Source: CAYWFP01 sp964457365 (GTDB lineage Bacteria; Planctomycetota; SZUA-567). From it: DNA of 29,404 nt. Made by a program: the position numbers and the translations under genes. The stretch covers positions 1 to 29,404 of the forward strand of contig CAYWFP010000049.1 in the NCBI GenBank assembly GCA_964457365.1, written 5' to 3'. This document shows, piece after piece, positions 1 to 8,691 of this stretch (the first letter of the stretch is position 1; every line of letters begins with the position of its first letter). Below the pieces are notes generated by a model, which was not told the origin of the DNA, did no database searches, and was given only the letters and a program-made list of their open reading frames with translations.

Positions 1-205
1 GACACGCCATGCCCCGGGACGCTTGACTAGCGCCTCGGGGCTTTTCTAACGGATATTCAGCGACGGGTTCCGCACGATATCCCCTGGGGAGGGGTGTCGG
101 CGCGGGCGGGATTCTTCGGCTCAATAGACGACTATAGAGGATTGGGATGACAGTAAGCGGGACGGTAAGCGGGTGCGTGTTGGGTGGAAGAGAAAAGGCG
201 GCGGC
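1..205 (+). repeat. Copy 1 of the tRNA-downstream module
   Basis: This is the downstream part of a sequence found again at 8922-9000 and 21069-21265. The window starts at the point where the other copies have just left a tRNA CCA end, so a tRNA-Thr 3' end probably lies immediately to the left; that is inference. After the terminator the copy stays close to copy 3 for about 150 bases, sharing GCGACGGGTTCCGCACGATA and a paired GTAAGCG motif around 150-170. A tiny frame at 147-209 (MTVSGTVSGCVLGG...) matches a similar stretch in copy 3 (VTVSAAVSGYVLEEKKG). It could be the stub of an element-encoded gene, but it is too short to name. Confidence 0.75.
11..46 (+). terminator. Rho-independent terminator after an off-window tRNA
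   Basis: A GC-rich stem pairs GCCCCGGGACGC with GCGCCTCGGGGC and is followed by TTTTCT. The same hairpin with compensating changes follows the two other tRNA 3' ends in the window, which supports a role in ending the tRNA transcript. Confidence 0.75.
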
Positions 206-578
206 CTAGGAAGGATGCGCGTGGTGCCGATCCTTTTTCGACCCAAGCGCGACATAAGTTTTGCTATCGGATCTCACGCAATCTCTGCGTCACATAATCG
301 CCGATTAGCATAGCCACTTAATCGAGCAATACGAGCCTGTTCATCTTATGGAAGCGGAGCGATCAGCGCGGCGCAAAGAAACATGTGTCGGAAAAGCCGA
401 CAGCCAGGCATGCCGTCCTTGCTGGCTGCTCCGTCGCAAGTATCATGAAATAATCAGGTTATAAGCAAAGCTGTGGCGAATCGCTCTGGCATTCCGCTTG
501 CCAAGTCGAAAGCGAAGACAATCGGCGCGGCGCCGATTCGACAGCGATACGGCACTACATACGACAGGAGGGTTTATC
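206..578 (+). promoter_or_regulatory. Leader region of operon 1 with a perfect 19-bp dyad
   Basis: No gene is visible here. Two adjacent hairpins occur, TGTCGG/CCGACA at 386-402 and GCCAG/CTGGC at 403-426, without a U-tract. A perfect inverted repeat AATCGGCGC-G-GCGCCGATT sits at 520-538, ending 40 bp before the first start codon. It could be an operator or an mRNA leader hairpin. TTATAA at 461-466 is a possible -10 element, but no convincing -35 element accompanies it. A strong ribosome binding site (AGGAGGG) precedes the ATG at 579. Confidence 0.45.
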
Positions 579-1517
579 ATGAAGACGTTGGCATTCGTTC
601 TGGCAACGGGATTACTACTGACAACGCCGGCGTGGAGCGCGCAGCACTGCGACGACGCCGAGGCGACGATGCAGGAGCATCACGAGGTGAAGGAGCTGTT
701 CCGGGAGATATCGATGCTCAACCTGGTCAACGCGCTGCACCTGAGACAGGAGCAGATGCGGCAACTGCTGCCGCTGGCCGAGCAGGCCAAGGCGCTGCGC
801 GAGAAGTACAAGTACGGGGGCAGGATCGATCTGGCGCTGCAGGAGGCAAAGGCCGCCTATACAGCCCTGCGCGACGAGATCCGCCGCACCGGCCATCCCG
901 CCGAAGGGGACGTCTCCGAACGCGCGGTCCGGATCGAGCATCGCCTGTTGGACATGGTCAGCGAGGGCAACAAACGCGTGATGCGCGAGCTGGAGCCGCT
1001 GGAGGCACAAGTGGGCGAGATCCTCACGCCAGAGCAGTTGCAGATCGTCGAAACGTTCAAGCCCTGCATCGTGCCGCCGCAGGATCTGGGCAACCCGGTA
1101 CGCGCGGGGCAGGCGTCCTCGAACGAGCGCTTCATCAACCACCTGCGCAAGGTGCGCGCGATGCCGGAGGATCTCTACCAGATCGCCAAGTACGACCTGA
1201 TCGAGCACGCGATCGAGAAGTACACGCATTTCCGTTGCAACCTCACCGAGGAGGAGAAGAAGGCGGAGGCGGAGCGCATCCTGGGAGTGCTCGACCGCGC
1301 GCGCGAGTTGTCGGACGTCGACTTCGAGATGGAGAAGGAGACGCTGGCGCCGCAGGTGAGGATCCAGGACAAAATCGACGAACTGCGCGACGAGCTCGAG
1401 CGCCGCTCGCCGAGGGTGATGAAGGAGAAGAGCAGCCGCCTCGCGCGCTACTTCCTCGCCGAAGAGTTGATCCCCGTCCTTAAGGAGCGGCTGGGGGTAG
1501 TGGCGAAAAGTGATTGA
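579..1517 (+). CDS. Secreted alpha-helical protein of unknown function (LTxxQ/Spy-like features)
   Basis: This 312-residue protein opens with a Sec signal peptide: charged MK, a hydrophobic stretch at residues 4-15, and likely cleavage after AWSA. The rest is almost entirely charged helix rich in Glu, Arg and Leu. Two segments resemble the LTxxQ repeats of periplasmic Spy/CpxP proteins (LRQEQMRQLLPLAEQ and ILTPEQLQIVE). A distinctive FKPCIVPPQ segment with a cysteine follows, so the similarity to Spy is structural at best. The ATG at 579 was chosen because AGGAGGG lies 7 bp upstream and the signal peptide starts there; upstream in-frame codons lack both. It is the first gene of a three-gene operon, 31 bp ahead of a Tat-tagged radical SAM enzyme, so it may be an extracytoplasmic partner or substrate of that pathway. 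The specific function is unknown. Confidence 0.85.
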   Translation: MKTLAFVLATGLLLTTPAWSAQHCDDAEATMQEHHEVKELFREISMLNLVNALHLRQEQMRQLLPLAEQAKALREKYKYGGRIDLALQEAKAAYTALRDEIRRTGHPAEGDVSERAVRIEHRLLDMVSEGNKRVMRELEPLEAQVGEILTPEQLQIVETFKPCIVPPQDLGNPVRAGQASSNERFINHLRKVRAMPEDLYQIAKYDLIEHAIEKYTHFRCNLTEEEKKAEAERILGVLDRARELSDVDFEMEKETLAPQVRIQDKIDELRDELERRSPRVMKEKSSRLARYFLAEELIPVLKERLGVVAKSD

Positions 1518-1548
1518 CGGACAGGGCAACACAGCCGGGGAGACCGCA

Positions 1549-2721
1549 ATGACCGATTCCCGAGACAAGCGCACGCGCCGGGACTTCCTGCGCCTGATGG
1601 GACGGCTGGGACTGGGCATGAGCCTGGCGCCGGTCGTCTGGCAGGCATTCTCGACCTGCGGGGTGCTGGACGGCAACGGGCGCGTCCTGGGCGCGACCAT
1701 GCGCCAGGGCAACAGGACGGCCGACCATTACACCCGCTTGCGGGGCAAGCAGGTGCGCTGCACCCTCTGCCCGCGCCGCGAGACGCTGCGCCCGGGCGAG
1801 CGCGGCTACTGCCTCGGGCGCGAGAACCGCGACGGGCGGCTGGTCACCCATGCCTACGGCCAGCCGTGCGTGCTCAACATCGATCCGGTGGGCAAAAACC
1901 CGTTGGCGCAGTTTTACCCGGAGATGGAGGTGCTCGCGGTCGCGCACGCGGGCTGCAACCTGCGCTGTAAGTATTGCCAGAACTTCCAGTACATCGAGCA
2001 CGGCCCGACCGAGACGAAGAACATCACCCCCTTCGATCCGGCGGCTACGGTGGCGAAGATGAAGGAGAAGCGCATTGGTGGCGTGGGCTTCACCTACACT
2101 GAGCCGGCCTACGCGCCGGAGTTCGTGGCCGAGTTCGCGCAGTGCTGCGGCGAGGCGGGGCTGAAACGGACGATCTGCACCGCCGGCTTCGTCGAGGAGA
2201 AGCCGTTCCGCGAACTGCTCAGGCATTTCGAGGCGGTGACCATCACCTACAAGGGCCCGACCGAGCGGTTCTACCGCGAGGTGGTCGACGGGGCGCTGGC
2301 GCCGGTGCTGAAAGCGATGGAGGCGGCCAAGAGCGAGGGCGTCTGGCTGGAGGTGGCGACGCTGATCGTGCCCACCCTCAACGACGGCGCGGACGATCTG
2401 AGGACGATGGCCCGCTGGATCCACGATCACCTCGGGCCGCAGACACCGTGGCACCTCGAGCGCTTCGATCCGCAGTACCGCCTGCGCAACCTGCCGCCCA
2501 CGCCGCAGACGACGCTGGAGACCGCCTACGCCATCGGCCGCGACGCGGGGCTGGACTACGTCTACCTCTCCAACCTCGCGCCGCACGTTCACAACCACAC
2601 CGCCTGCCCCTCGTGCGACAGAACGGTGATCAAGCGCATGGGGTTCAAGGTGCTGGAGAACCTCGTGCGCGGTGGCAAGTGTCCCCATTGCGGAACTGAA
2701 CTGGCCGGCGTCTGGGAGTAG
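1549..2721 (+). CDS. Radical SAM protein of the AmmeMemoRadiSam type with a twin-arginine signal
   Basis: This 390-residue protein resembles pyruvate-formate-lyase-activase-like enzymes of the AmmeMemoRadiSam group. The [4Fe-4S]-binding CX3CX2C is at C136, C140 and C143 in GCNLRCKYCQNF. Extra metal-type cysteines lie before it (C71, C74, C88) and at the C-terminus as two CxxC pairs (C353/C356 and C378/C381), suggesting auxiliary clusters or zinc. The N-terminus has a twin-arginine motif (TRRDFLRLMG, residues 9-18) followed by a moderately hydrophobic stretch, so the protein may be exported or membrane-tethered. That is unusual for a radical SAM enzyme. The ATG at 1549 is preferred over an earlier GTG at 1510 because GGGGAG lies just upstream and the earlier start overlaps the preceding gene. 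No Memo or AMMECR1 gene is nearby. It sits 18 bp ahead of the membrane spermidine-synthase-like gene, and the substrate is unknown. Confidence 0.85.
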   Translation: MTDSRDKRTRRDFLRLMGRLGLGMSLAPVVWQAFSTCGVLDGNGRVLGATMRQGNRTADHYTRLRGKQVRCTLCPRRETLRPGERGYCLGRENRDGRLVTHAYGQPCVLNIDPVGKNPLAQFYPEMEVLAVAHAGCNLRCKYCQNFQYIEHGPTETKNITPFDPAATVAKMKEKRIGGVGFTYTEPAYAPEFVAEFAQCCGEAGLKRTICTAGFVEEKPFRELLRHFEAVTITYKGPTERFYREVVDGALAPVLKAMEAAKSEGVWLEVATLIVPTLNDGADDLRTMARWIHDHLGPQTPWHLERFDPQYRLRNLPPTPQTTLETAYAIGRDAGLDYVYLSNLAPHVHNHTACPSCDRTVIKRMGFKVLENLVRGGKCPHCGTELAGVWE

Positions 2722-2739
2722 AGACTGTCAAGGTTGAGA

Positions 2740-5094
2740 ATGCGGCTTCAGACGAACGGATGTGAGCAACTCGCTCTGTCCCCCGCGCGCGCGATGCTGG
2801 TGCTGGGGCTGTTCGCGCAGGGCGCGCAGGTGCTGCTCTTCCGCGAGGTCATGGCGCGCACGCACGGGACGGAACTGCTGTTCGGCGTGACGCTGGCGTG
2901 CTGGCTGCTGTGGACGGCGCTGGGCGCGGCACTGGGGCAGTGGCGCGGGCGCGCGCCGAACAGCGAGGCGCGTCGGGCCGATACGCTGGCGCGCAGCGCG
3001 TGGCTCAACGGGCCGCTGCTGGCCGCGCTGATCGTGCTGGTCCGGGCGGCGCCGTGGATGCCGGGCGCCACGGCGGGGCAGGTGCTGGCCCTGCCCAACG
3101 CGGTGGGCATGATCGCGCTCTGCATGGGGCCGGTCGCGCTGCTGGGCGGGTACCAGTTCTGCCTGGCGTTGCGCCTGGCCGGTCCGGAGCGTTTCGGCGC
3201 GCTCTACCGGGCGGAGGCCTGGGGTGGCTTGCTGGGCGGACTGGCGACGGGGTTCGTGCTGGTCGAACTGGGCGCGCTCGCCCGTATGGGGCTGCTGCTG
3301 GGCGCGGGGTTGTATCTGGCCTGCATCCTGTTGCTGAAACGAGAACGTGAGGAGCCCCGCCGACTCCTTCGGGCAGCCGCGGCGCTCGTCGTGCTGCTGG
3401 CGCTCGCGGCGCTGCCGCTGGACCGGTGGTCGATCGAGCGACGCTGGCGGCAGACCCTGCCCGCTTGCGGCGCGCCGCGCGTGATCGAGACGCGCCACGG
3501 CCGGCTGGCCGCGTTCGGTCCCGAAGACGCGCCGGCCTCGGTGTACCAGAACGGAGGCCTACTCGCCGCGCCCGGAAGCGACCGGCTCCACGCGGCACAC
3601 CTAGCGGCGTTTCTGGACGCACAGGGGGCGCGCCCCGCACGACGGATCCTGCTGGTCGGCGGCACGCTGAGCGCGTTGCCCGCCGCGCTGCTGGAAGGCG
3701 CTCCGGACAGGCGGATCGACCTGGTCGAGCACGACCCGGCGATTCTGGCATGGTCCGGAGCGCCGGCCGGCAGCCGCCGGGTGGCGATGGATCCGCGGCG
3801 CTTTCTGCAGCAAGCGCCGTCGGCGATTTACGATTTGATTCTCGTCTTCAGCGCCGAGCCGGACAACGCCGCGGCCAACCGCTTGTGCACGGCCGAATGT
3901 TTCACCCATGCCGGAAACGCCTTGGCGCCGGGCGGCGTCTTCGCCCTGGTGCTCCCGTCGTGGGGCGCGTCGGCGGAATACACCGGTCCGCTGCTGGCGC
4001 TGCGTACCGAATCGGTGCGGCGCGCACTGGGCGAAATGTTCCCGTCGACCGAAGCCGTGCCGCTGGCGGGGCACCTGCTGCTGGGCGCGAAGCAGCCGCA
4101 GGCGCTGGCGCTGGATCCGGAGACGCTGGGCGCACGGCTGCTGGCGCGGAATTGCGCAGACCGCCTGCCCGCGGTGTTCCGCCCGGCCGGGGGCGCCGTG
4201 ACTCGGGAAAGCGCGGCGAGCTACTTCGCCACGATCGGTGGTGGCGTGCTGGAGGTACGGCAGGGGCTGTTCGACGATGCACGGGGGCAGCCGGCGGTGG
4301 AGGCGTTTGTCCGGGCTCTGACGGAAAGCGATGCGCCGCCCAATCGCGACCACCATCCCGTCACCGTGCTCTACAGCCTGGCGTTCGGCAACGAGATCCT
4401 CGGCGGTCGGACGAGCGACCGTTTCTTCCGGGCCGTGGTCGGCATCGACACGGCGCACGTGTGGACGGTGCTCGGGGGGCTGATGCTGGCGGCGGCGGCC
4501 GGTTTTGCGGCAGGGCGCGGCGAAGACCGATGCGGGATCCGCCGCGTCGGAGTCCTGCTCGGCGCGGGCGCGACCGGCTATTTCGCCATGACGATGAATA
4601 TCGGCTTGCTCTACGCGTACCAGAATCTGTGCGGCTACGTGTATGCCGAGATCGGACTGCTGGCGGGACTGTTCATGGCGGGGCTGGCGCTCGGCGCGGG
4701 CTGGAGCGACCGCGCGCGCGCGTGCCCGGAGAGGCTGCTGCCCGTTTTGCTGCTGGGCATGGTCGCGCTCGCGGGTGCCTCGCCGTGGCTGATCGGGCAG
4801 GTCGCGGCGCTGGCGTCGACATGGCCGGGCCGGATTCTCGTCGCGGGGCTGATCTTCCTGGCTGGCACCGCCGACGGCGCGTCGTTTCCACTGCTGGCCA
4901 AACGGGTGCGGGACTGGCCGCGCGCGGGCGGGTGGCTCTACGCGGCGGATCTGCTGGGCGCGTGCGTGGCCGGAGGGCTCGGCAGCGCGGTGCTGCTGCC
5001 GGCAACGGGACTGGCGACGACCTTCGCTACCGCCGGCGGGCTGGTGTGCGCCGCGCTGCTGCTGCTGTGGCCGAGAGGAAGCGCCGCTATTTGA
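2740..5094 (+). CDS. Membrane protein with a central spermidine-synthase-like domain
   Basis: This is a protein of about 784 residues with three parts. An N-terminal set of hydrophobic helices covers roughly residues 18-225. A soluble middle section (about 240-510) resembles the Rossmann fold of spermidine-synthase-like methyltransferase-fold proteins, with a glycine-rich ILLVGGTLSALPAAL, an acidic DLVEHD strand end and a YDLILVF strand. A second set of membrane helices runs to the end. This matches the fused membrane spermidine-synthase family. The cofactor loop is degenerate (GGTLSALP rather than a clean GGGDG), so true aminopropyl transfer is doubtful. The ATG at 2740 has AAGG upstream; a TTG at 2734 is an alternative. 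It is the third gene of the operon with the secreted protein and the Tat-type radical SAM enzyme, so the three may act together at the membrane. Its 3' end overlaps a truncated gene on the other strand. Confidence 0.85.
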   Translation: MRLQTNGCEQLALSPARAMLVLGLFAQGAQVLLFREVMARTHGTELLFGVTLACWLLWTALGAALGQWRGRAPNSEARRADTLARSAWLNGPLLAALIVLVRAAPWMPGATAGQVLALPNAVGMIALCMGPVALLGGYQFCLALRLAGPERFGALYRAEAWGGLLGGLATGFVLVELGALARMGLLLGAGLYLACILLLKREREEPRRLLRAAAALVVLLALAALPLDRWSIERRWRQTLPACGAPRVIETRHGRLAAFGPEDAPASVYQNGGLLAAPGSDRLHAAHLAAFLDAQGARPARRILLVGGTLSALPAALLEGAPDRRIDLVEHDPAILAWSGAPAGSRRVAMDPRRFLQQAPSAIYDLILVFSAEPDNAAANRLCTAECFTHAGNALAPGGVFALVLPSWGASAEYTGPLLALRTESVRRALGEMFPSTEAVPLAGHLLLGAKQPQALALDPETLGARLLARNCADRLPAVFRPAGGAVTRESAASYFATIGGGVLEVRQGLFDDARGQPAVEAFVRALTESDAPPNRDHHPVTVLYSLAFGNEILGGRTSDRFFRAVVGIDTAHVWTVLGGLMLAAAAGFAAGRGEDRCGIRRVGVLLGAGATGYFAMTMNIGLLYAYQNLCGYVYAEIGLLAGLFMAGLALGAGWSDRARACPERLLPVLLLGMVALAGASPWLIGQVAALASTWPGRILVAGLIFLAGTADGASFPLLAKRVRDWPRAGGWLYAADLLGACVAGGLGSAVLLPATGLATTFATAGGLVCAALLLLWPRGSAAI

Positions 5095-5152
5095 CCGCCG
5101 CGCGCATGGCGGCGATATGCTCGGGGCCCGTGCCGCAGCAACCGCCGATACG
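5087..5152 (-). pseudogene. C-terminal remnant of a homocysteine S-methyltransferase domain
   Basis: The minus strand reads the zinc-binding signature GGCCGTGPEHI, then AAMRAAVK and a TAG stop. GGCCGT with a following PEHI is characteristic of homocysteine S-methyltransferases, including the first domain of methionine synthase. Similarity stops abruptly near 5152, where the sequence changes to AT-richer DNA, so only about 21 codons remain. The stop lies within the last codons of the convergent membrane-protein gene. I interpret it as the 3' end of a gene lost by a rearrangement whose breakpoint is near 5150. Confidence 0.7.
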
Positions 5153-5789
5153 AAATCGGACAGGGCTGCTTTCTATTGAACTGCCGTTAAAAGCGCCGCC
5201 GGCGCGGCCAAGAGCTGCTATTACAATTTCATTACCCGCACATGGCACTCAAGTTTGGCAAGGAGATGTGGACGCCGGGATGATGGCCGGGTTGGTTAAG
5301 AGAAGGTTGAGTTGGCGCGACGTGCTTGAGTTTTCTTCGTGTGTCTGGATTATCTGGGTGTGGAGGGGATGCAAAGCCAAGGAAAATGTTCTCGCGACAT
5401 CTTCATGGCTAGAATTCTACACTAGATAACGGAAGCGCCCATGCTCTTGATTGTTGCCATAAAAAGAGTAAACTTGCATATTATGCGTTTTTCCCAATCT
5501 TACCCGAATGCAGGATCCAATTCATCAAAGCAGTGGCGGGCTTTAACGAAAAGCCGCGCACAGCCTTGCCCATGCCTTTCCTGGCATTATACAGTTCTCG
5601 CTGTTTTCGGACTGCTCTGCTACCTGTTCGTATCCACCGTCATTCATGGCCATTACAGCTGCTTCCGGTATGCTGGAAACGCATCGACGCTCGAGTATGC
5701 CGACGATGGGCGGGCCTATCTGGGAATATCGGTTTATAATACCCTTAATCTCACAGAACTCGGTTCGAACGACTTTCGGGAGGCATCCG
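5153..5789. other. Gene-poor stretch before the kinase gene
   Basis: About 640 bp, clearly more AT-rich than the flanking genes. A 134-codon frame at 5441-5845 shows no recognisable features and overlaps the kinase start, so I do not call it. TATAAT at 5735-5740 is a perfect -10 element 50 bp before the kinase ATG, but the expected -35 position (GGGCCT) is poor. A second candidate is TTGCCC, 16 bp, TATACA near 5567-5594. Nothing else is recognisable. Confidence 0.4.
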
Positions 5790-8678
5790 ATGCCGGCATT
5801 CTTCCTCTGTCCGCATTGCCGGAAGAAGTACCGTACCACAGGTAAGTCGCTCGGCAAGCGTGTCCATTGCACCCGCTGTGGCAAACGTTTCACCGCCACC
5901 GAAGCGAAGAGCGAAGCGCTGACCATCCGCGAGGTTCCACAGGATACGGACAAGCTGCCCCGTGTCGAATCCGACCCCGAAGCCCGGACCGTCCCGCTAC
6001 AAAAGAATCCCGACGCCACCATGCCGCTGGCTGATGCCCGGGAATCGAGAATGCAGCCGAAGGCCACGGGCGAGGTGACCCTGGAAGCTGTGAAAAAGGT
6101 CTGGCACGAAACACTCGACGGTGGCGTCACCGTCGACTCGACGCTGAATCCCGGCCGTTCCGTCGCGCGCACACCGACGGGCTTGAGCATCGCCCCCATG
6201 CGCCTGGCCCCGCCGGGGAAGAAGCAAACGCCGACGCCGCATTATGAACTGATCGAGATGCTTGGCGAGGGAGGCATGGGCGTAGTCTATACCGCCCGCC
6301 AAGCATCATTGGGCCGCACTATCGCCATGAAGATGATCAAGGGCGAGGCCGCCCGCAGCGACCGGCACAAGAACCTCTTCCTCACCGAAGCGGCGGTGAC
6401 CGGGGACCTGGAGCATCCGAATATCGTGCCGATCTACGACCTTGGTGCCGACGATGGGGGGCAACTCTTCTACGCCATGAAGAAGGTCGAGGGCACGCCG
6501 TGGGACGAGGTTATCGCGGAGAAGACACTCGCGGAGAACGTGGATATCCTCATGCGCGTCGCCGACGCGGTCGCCTTTGCGCACAGCCGAGGCGTGATCC
6601 ACCGCGATCTGAAGCCCGAGAACGTCATGCTCGGCGGTTTCGGCGAGGTGCTGGTGATGGACTGGGGGCTGGCCGCCTCGGTAAGCCCCGGCGGCAAGGC
6701 CGAACCGCTCGCCGACTCCGGTACCGGTGGCACCCCGTCCTACATGGCCCCGGAGATGGCCGCGGGTGACCCGGCGCGGATCGGCACCCACAGCGACGTC
6801 TACCTGCTGGGAGCGATCCTCTACGAGATCGTCACCGGTTTCAAGCCCCACACCGGCGGTTCGGTCGTCGAGTGTCTCTGCCAGGCCGCGCAGAACGTAA
6901 TCCAGGACTCGGAGGCTGAGGGCGAACTGGTGGAGATCGCGCGCAAGGCCATGGCCACCGAGCCCGCCGACCGTTACGCCGACGTCAAGGTGTTCCAGCA
7001 GGCCATTCGCGAGTACCAGGCGCACAGCGAAAGCTTTGCCCTCTGCCAGAAAGCCCGGCGGGATCTCGAACGCGCGCGCTCCGGTCGCGAATACGATCTC
7101 TTCGCCCAGGCGGTCTTCGCCTTCCGACAGGCATGGGAATTGTGGCAGGTCAACGACGAGGCACGGCGGGGCTTGCGCGAGGCGCAGCTCGCCTATGCCG
7201 AATGCGCGCTCTCCAAGGGCGATCTGGACCTGGCCGCGTCGCAACTGGACGAATCCGCACACACCCATCGGTCGCTCCTGAAGCAGATCGAGAAGGCCCG
7301 GCACGCGCGGGCGACTCGGCAGCAGCGGGTCAAGCTCTTCGCCGGCCTGTCTCTTGCCGCGGGTGTATTGATTCTCGCGGGAGCGGTTGTCGCGGCGGTC
7401 CTGATCTACCGTGAACAGAGCCGCACCGAGGCGGCACTCAGGCTTGTCGAGTCCGAACGTGACCGCGTCCGGAACGAACAGGCCAAGACCGTCGCCGCCC
7501 TCGCACGTGTCAAAGAGGAGCAGGTCAAAACCAAGGCCGCGCTCGAAACAGCCGAGACCGAGCGCCAACGCGCCGAGCAGGAAGCGTTGCGGGCCAAGCG
7601 CATCACCGAGTTCATGACCGGGATGCTGGCCAAAGCCAATCCCGTGGCCGGCGGCAACGCGCAATACACCGTCGGACATTTCCTCGAACAGGCGAGCGAG
7701 CGAGCGGACACGGAGTTCGCCGGGGACGACGTGACGCGCCAGATGATGCACATGATCCTGGGCGAGTTATTCTACAGTCTGAAATACCATGATCGTGCCA
7801 ACGTGCATCTCGTCAAAGCCGTGGACCTCGCTGAGAAGCTCTACGGCACCGAGCATAGCCGCTACGTCAAGAGCATCGTCTACATGGCCAGGATATACGA
7901 GGTGGAGAAAAAGTTCGACGCGGCCGAAACTCGGCTGCTTGAGGCGCGCGAAATCCTCAAGAGATTGGTCGGCGAAAAGGATCCCGATTATGCCAAGACG
8001 GGTAACGATCTCGGACGTCTGTATATGCAACAGAAGCAATTCGACAAGGCCGAGCCGCTGCTGCGTGAATCCGTCTCCACATATGCAGAGATCCATGGCG
8101 AAGACAGCGCGGAATACGCCACGGTCCTGAACAGCCTCGCCTCGCTATACTACAATCGGGGTGAGCCCGAACGCGCCGGGCCGCTTTTCACCAAGGTCGT
8201 GGCGATCCAGAAAAAAGCGCTCGGCGTGGAGCATCCGTACTACGGCGCGGCCCTGAACAACTTGGCGATGTTCCATTTCTCGCAAGGCGAATACGACAAG
8301 GCCGAGACGCTGTTGGTCGAGTCGGCCGACATCAAGAAGAAGGTCTACGGACCCGAGCACCACGAGTACGCCAACGGCCTGGTCCAATTGGGCGCCCTCT
8401 GTAAAGCCCGCGGCGCATTGGAGAAGGCCGAGATGTTCCTGGCCGACGCGGCCTCCATCGTGCGCAAGTCGCTCGGTCAGACGCATCCGAGCTGCGCACA
8501 ATATCTCTACCTCCTGGCAGAAGTCCAGGCCGGGCGCGGCAGATTCGTCGAGGCCGAGGCCAACCTCGTTGACGCGCTGGAACTGCTTGTTCCGGCCGTG
8601 GGCGAGGACCATGCGCAGGCGCGCAGGGTTAAGCAGATGCTCCAACTCGTCCGACAGCAGCGACAGAAGACGGAGTAG
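5790..8678 (+). CDS. Transmembrane Ser/Thr protein kinase with zinc ribbon and TPR repeats
   Basis: This 962-residue protein has several parts in order. A zinc ribbon of MJ0042 type uses C7/C10 and C27/C30. A low-complexity linker follows to about residue 150. The Hanks-type kinase domain (about 152-410) has the glycine loop GEGGMG (159-164), K181, E200, HRDLKPEN with catalytic D273, DWG (291-293) in place of DFG, and APE (320-322). A helical segment of about 100 residues precedes one membrane helix (about 516-540). A short coiled coil leads into several 42-residue kinesin-light-chain-like TPRs to the end. All catalytic residues are present, so it should be active. The ATG at 5790 has GGGAGG 8 bp upstream and starts the zinc ribbon. 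Its location suggests a sensor whose TPRs bind partners outside the cytoplasmic kinase. No target gene is adjacent. Confidence 0.93.
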   Translation: MPAFFLCPHCRKKYRTTGKSLGKRVHCTRCGKRFTATEAKSEALTIREVPQDTDKLPRVESDPEARTVPLQKNPDATMPLADARESRMQPKATGEVTLEAVKKVWHETLDGGVTVDSTLNPGRSVARTPTGLSIAPMRLAPPGKKQTPTPHYELIEMLGEGGMGVVYTARQASLGRTIAMKMIKGEAARSDRHKNLFLTEAAVTGDLEHPNIVPIYDLGADDGGQLFYAMKKVEGTPWDEVIAEKTLAENVDILMRVADAVAFAHSRGVIHRDLKPENVMLGGFGEVLVMDWGLAASVSPGGKAEPLADSGTGGTPSYMAPEMAAGDPARIGTHSDVYLLGAILYEIVTGFKPHTGGSVVECLCQAAQNVIQDSEAEGELVEIARKAMATEPADRYADVKVFQQAIREYQAHSESFALCQKARRDLERARSGREYDLFAQAVFAFRQAWELWQVNDEARRGLREAQLAYAECALSKGDLDLAASQLDESAHTHRSLLKQIEKARHARATRQQRVKLFAGLSLAAGVLILAGAVVAAVLIYREQSRTEAALRLVESERDRVRNEQAKTVAALARVKEEQVKTKAALETAETERQRAEQEALRAKRITEFMTGMLAKANPVAGGNAQYTVGHFLEQASERADTEFAGDDVTRQMMHMILGELFYSLKYHDRANVHLVKAVDLAEKLYGTEHSRYVKSIVYMARIYEVEKKFDAAETRLLEAREILKRLVGEKDPDYAKTGNDLGRLYMQQKQFDKAEPLLRESVSTYAEIHGEDSAEYATVLNSLASLYYNRGEPERAGPLFTKVVAIQKKALGVEHPYYGAALNNLAMFHFSQGEYDKAETLLVESADIKKKVYGPEHHEYANGLVQLGALCKARGALEKAEMFLADAASIVRKSLGQTHPSCAQYLYLLAEVQAGRGRFVEAEANLVDALELLVPAVGEDHAQARRVKQMLQLVRQQRQKTE

Positions 8679-8691
8679 CCGGGGTGTCGAC

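Noticed and set aside
3426..5429. 667-codon plus-strand frame
   Set aside because: An Arg/Gly-rich shadow of the membrane spermidine-synthase-like gene in another frame, with no coherent domain.
5441..5845. 134-codon plus-strand frame with one hydrophobic segment
   Set aside because: Overlaps the well-supported kinase start in another frame, lacks a good ribosome binding site and shows no family pattern.
6306..7751. 481-codon minus-strand frame opposite the kinase
   Set aside because: Shadow of the kinase-TPR gene; no start signal or recognisable motif.
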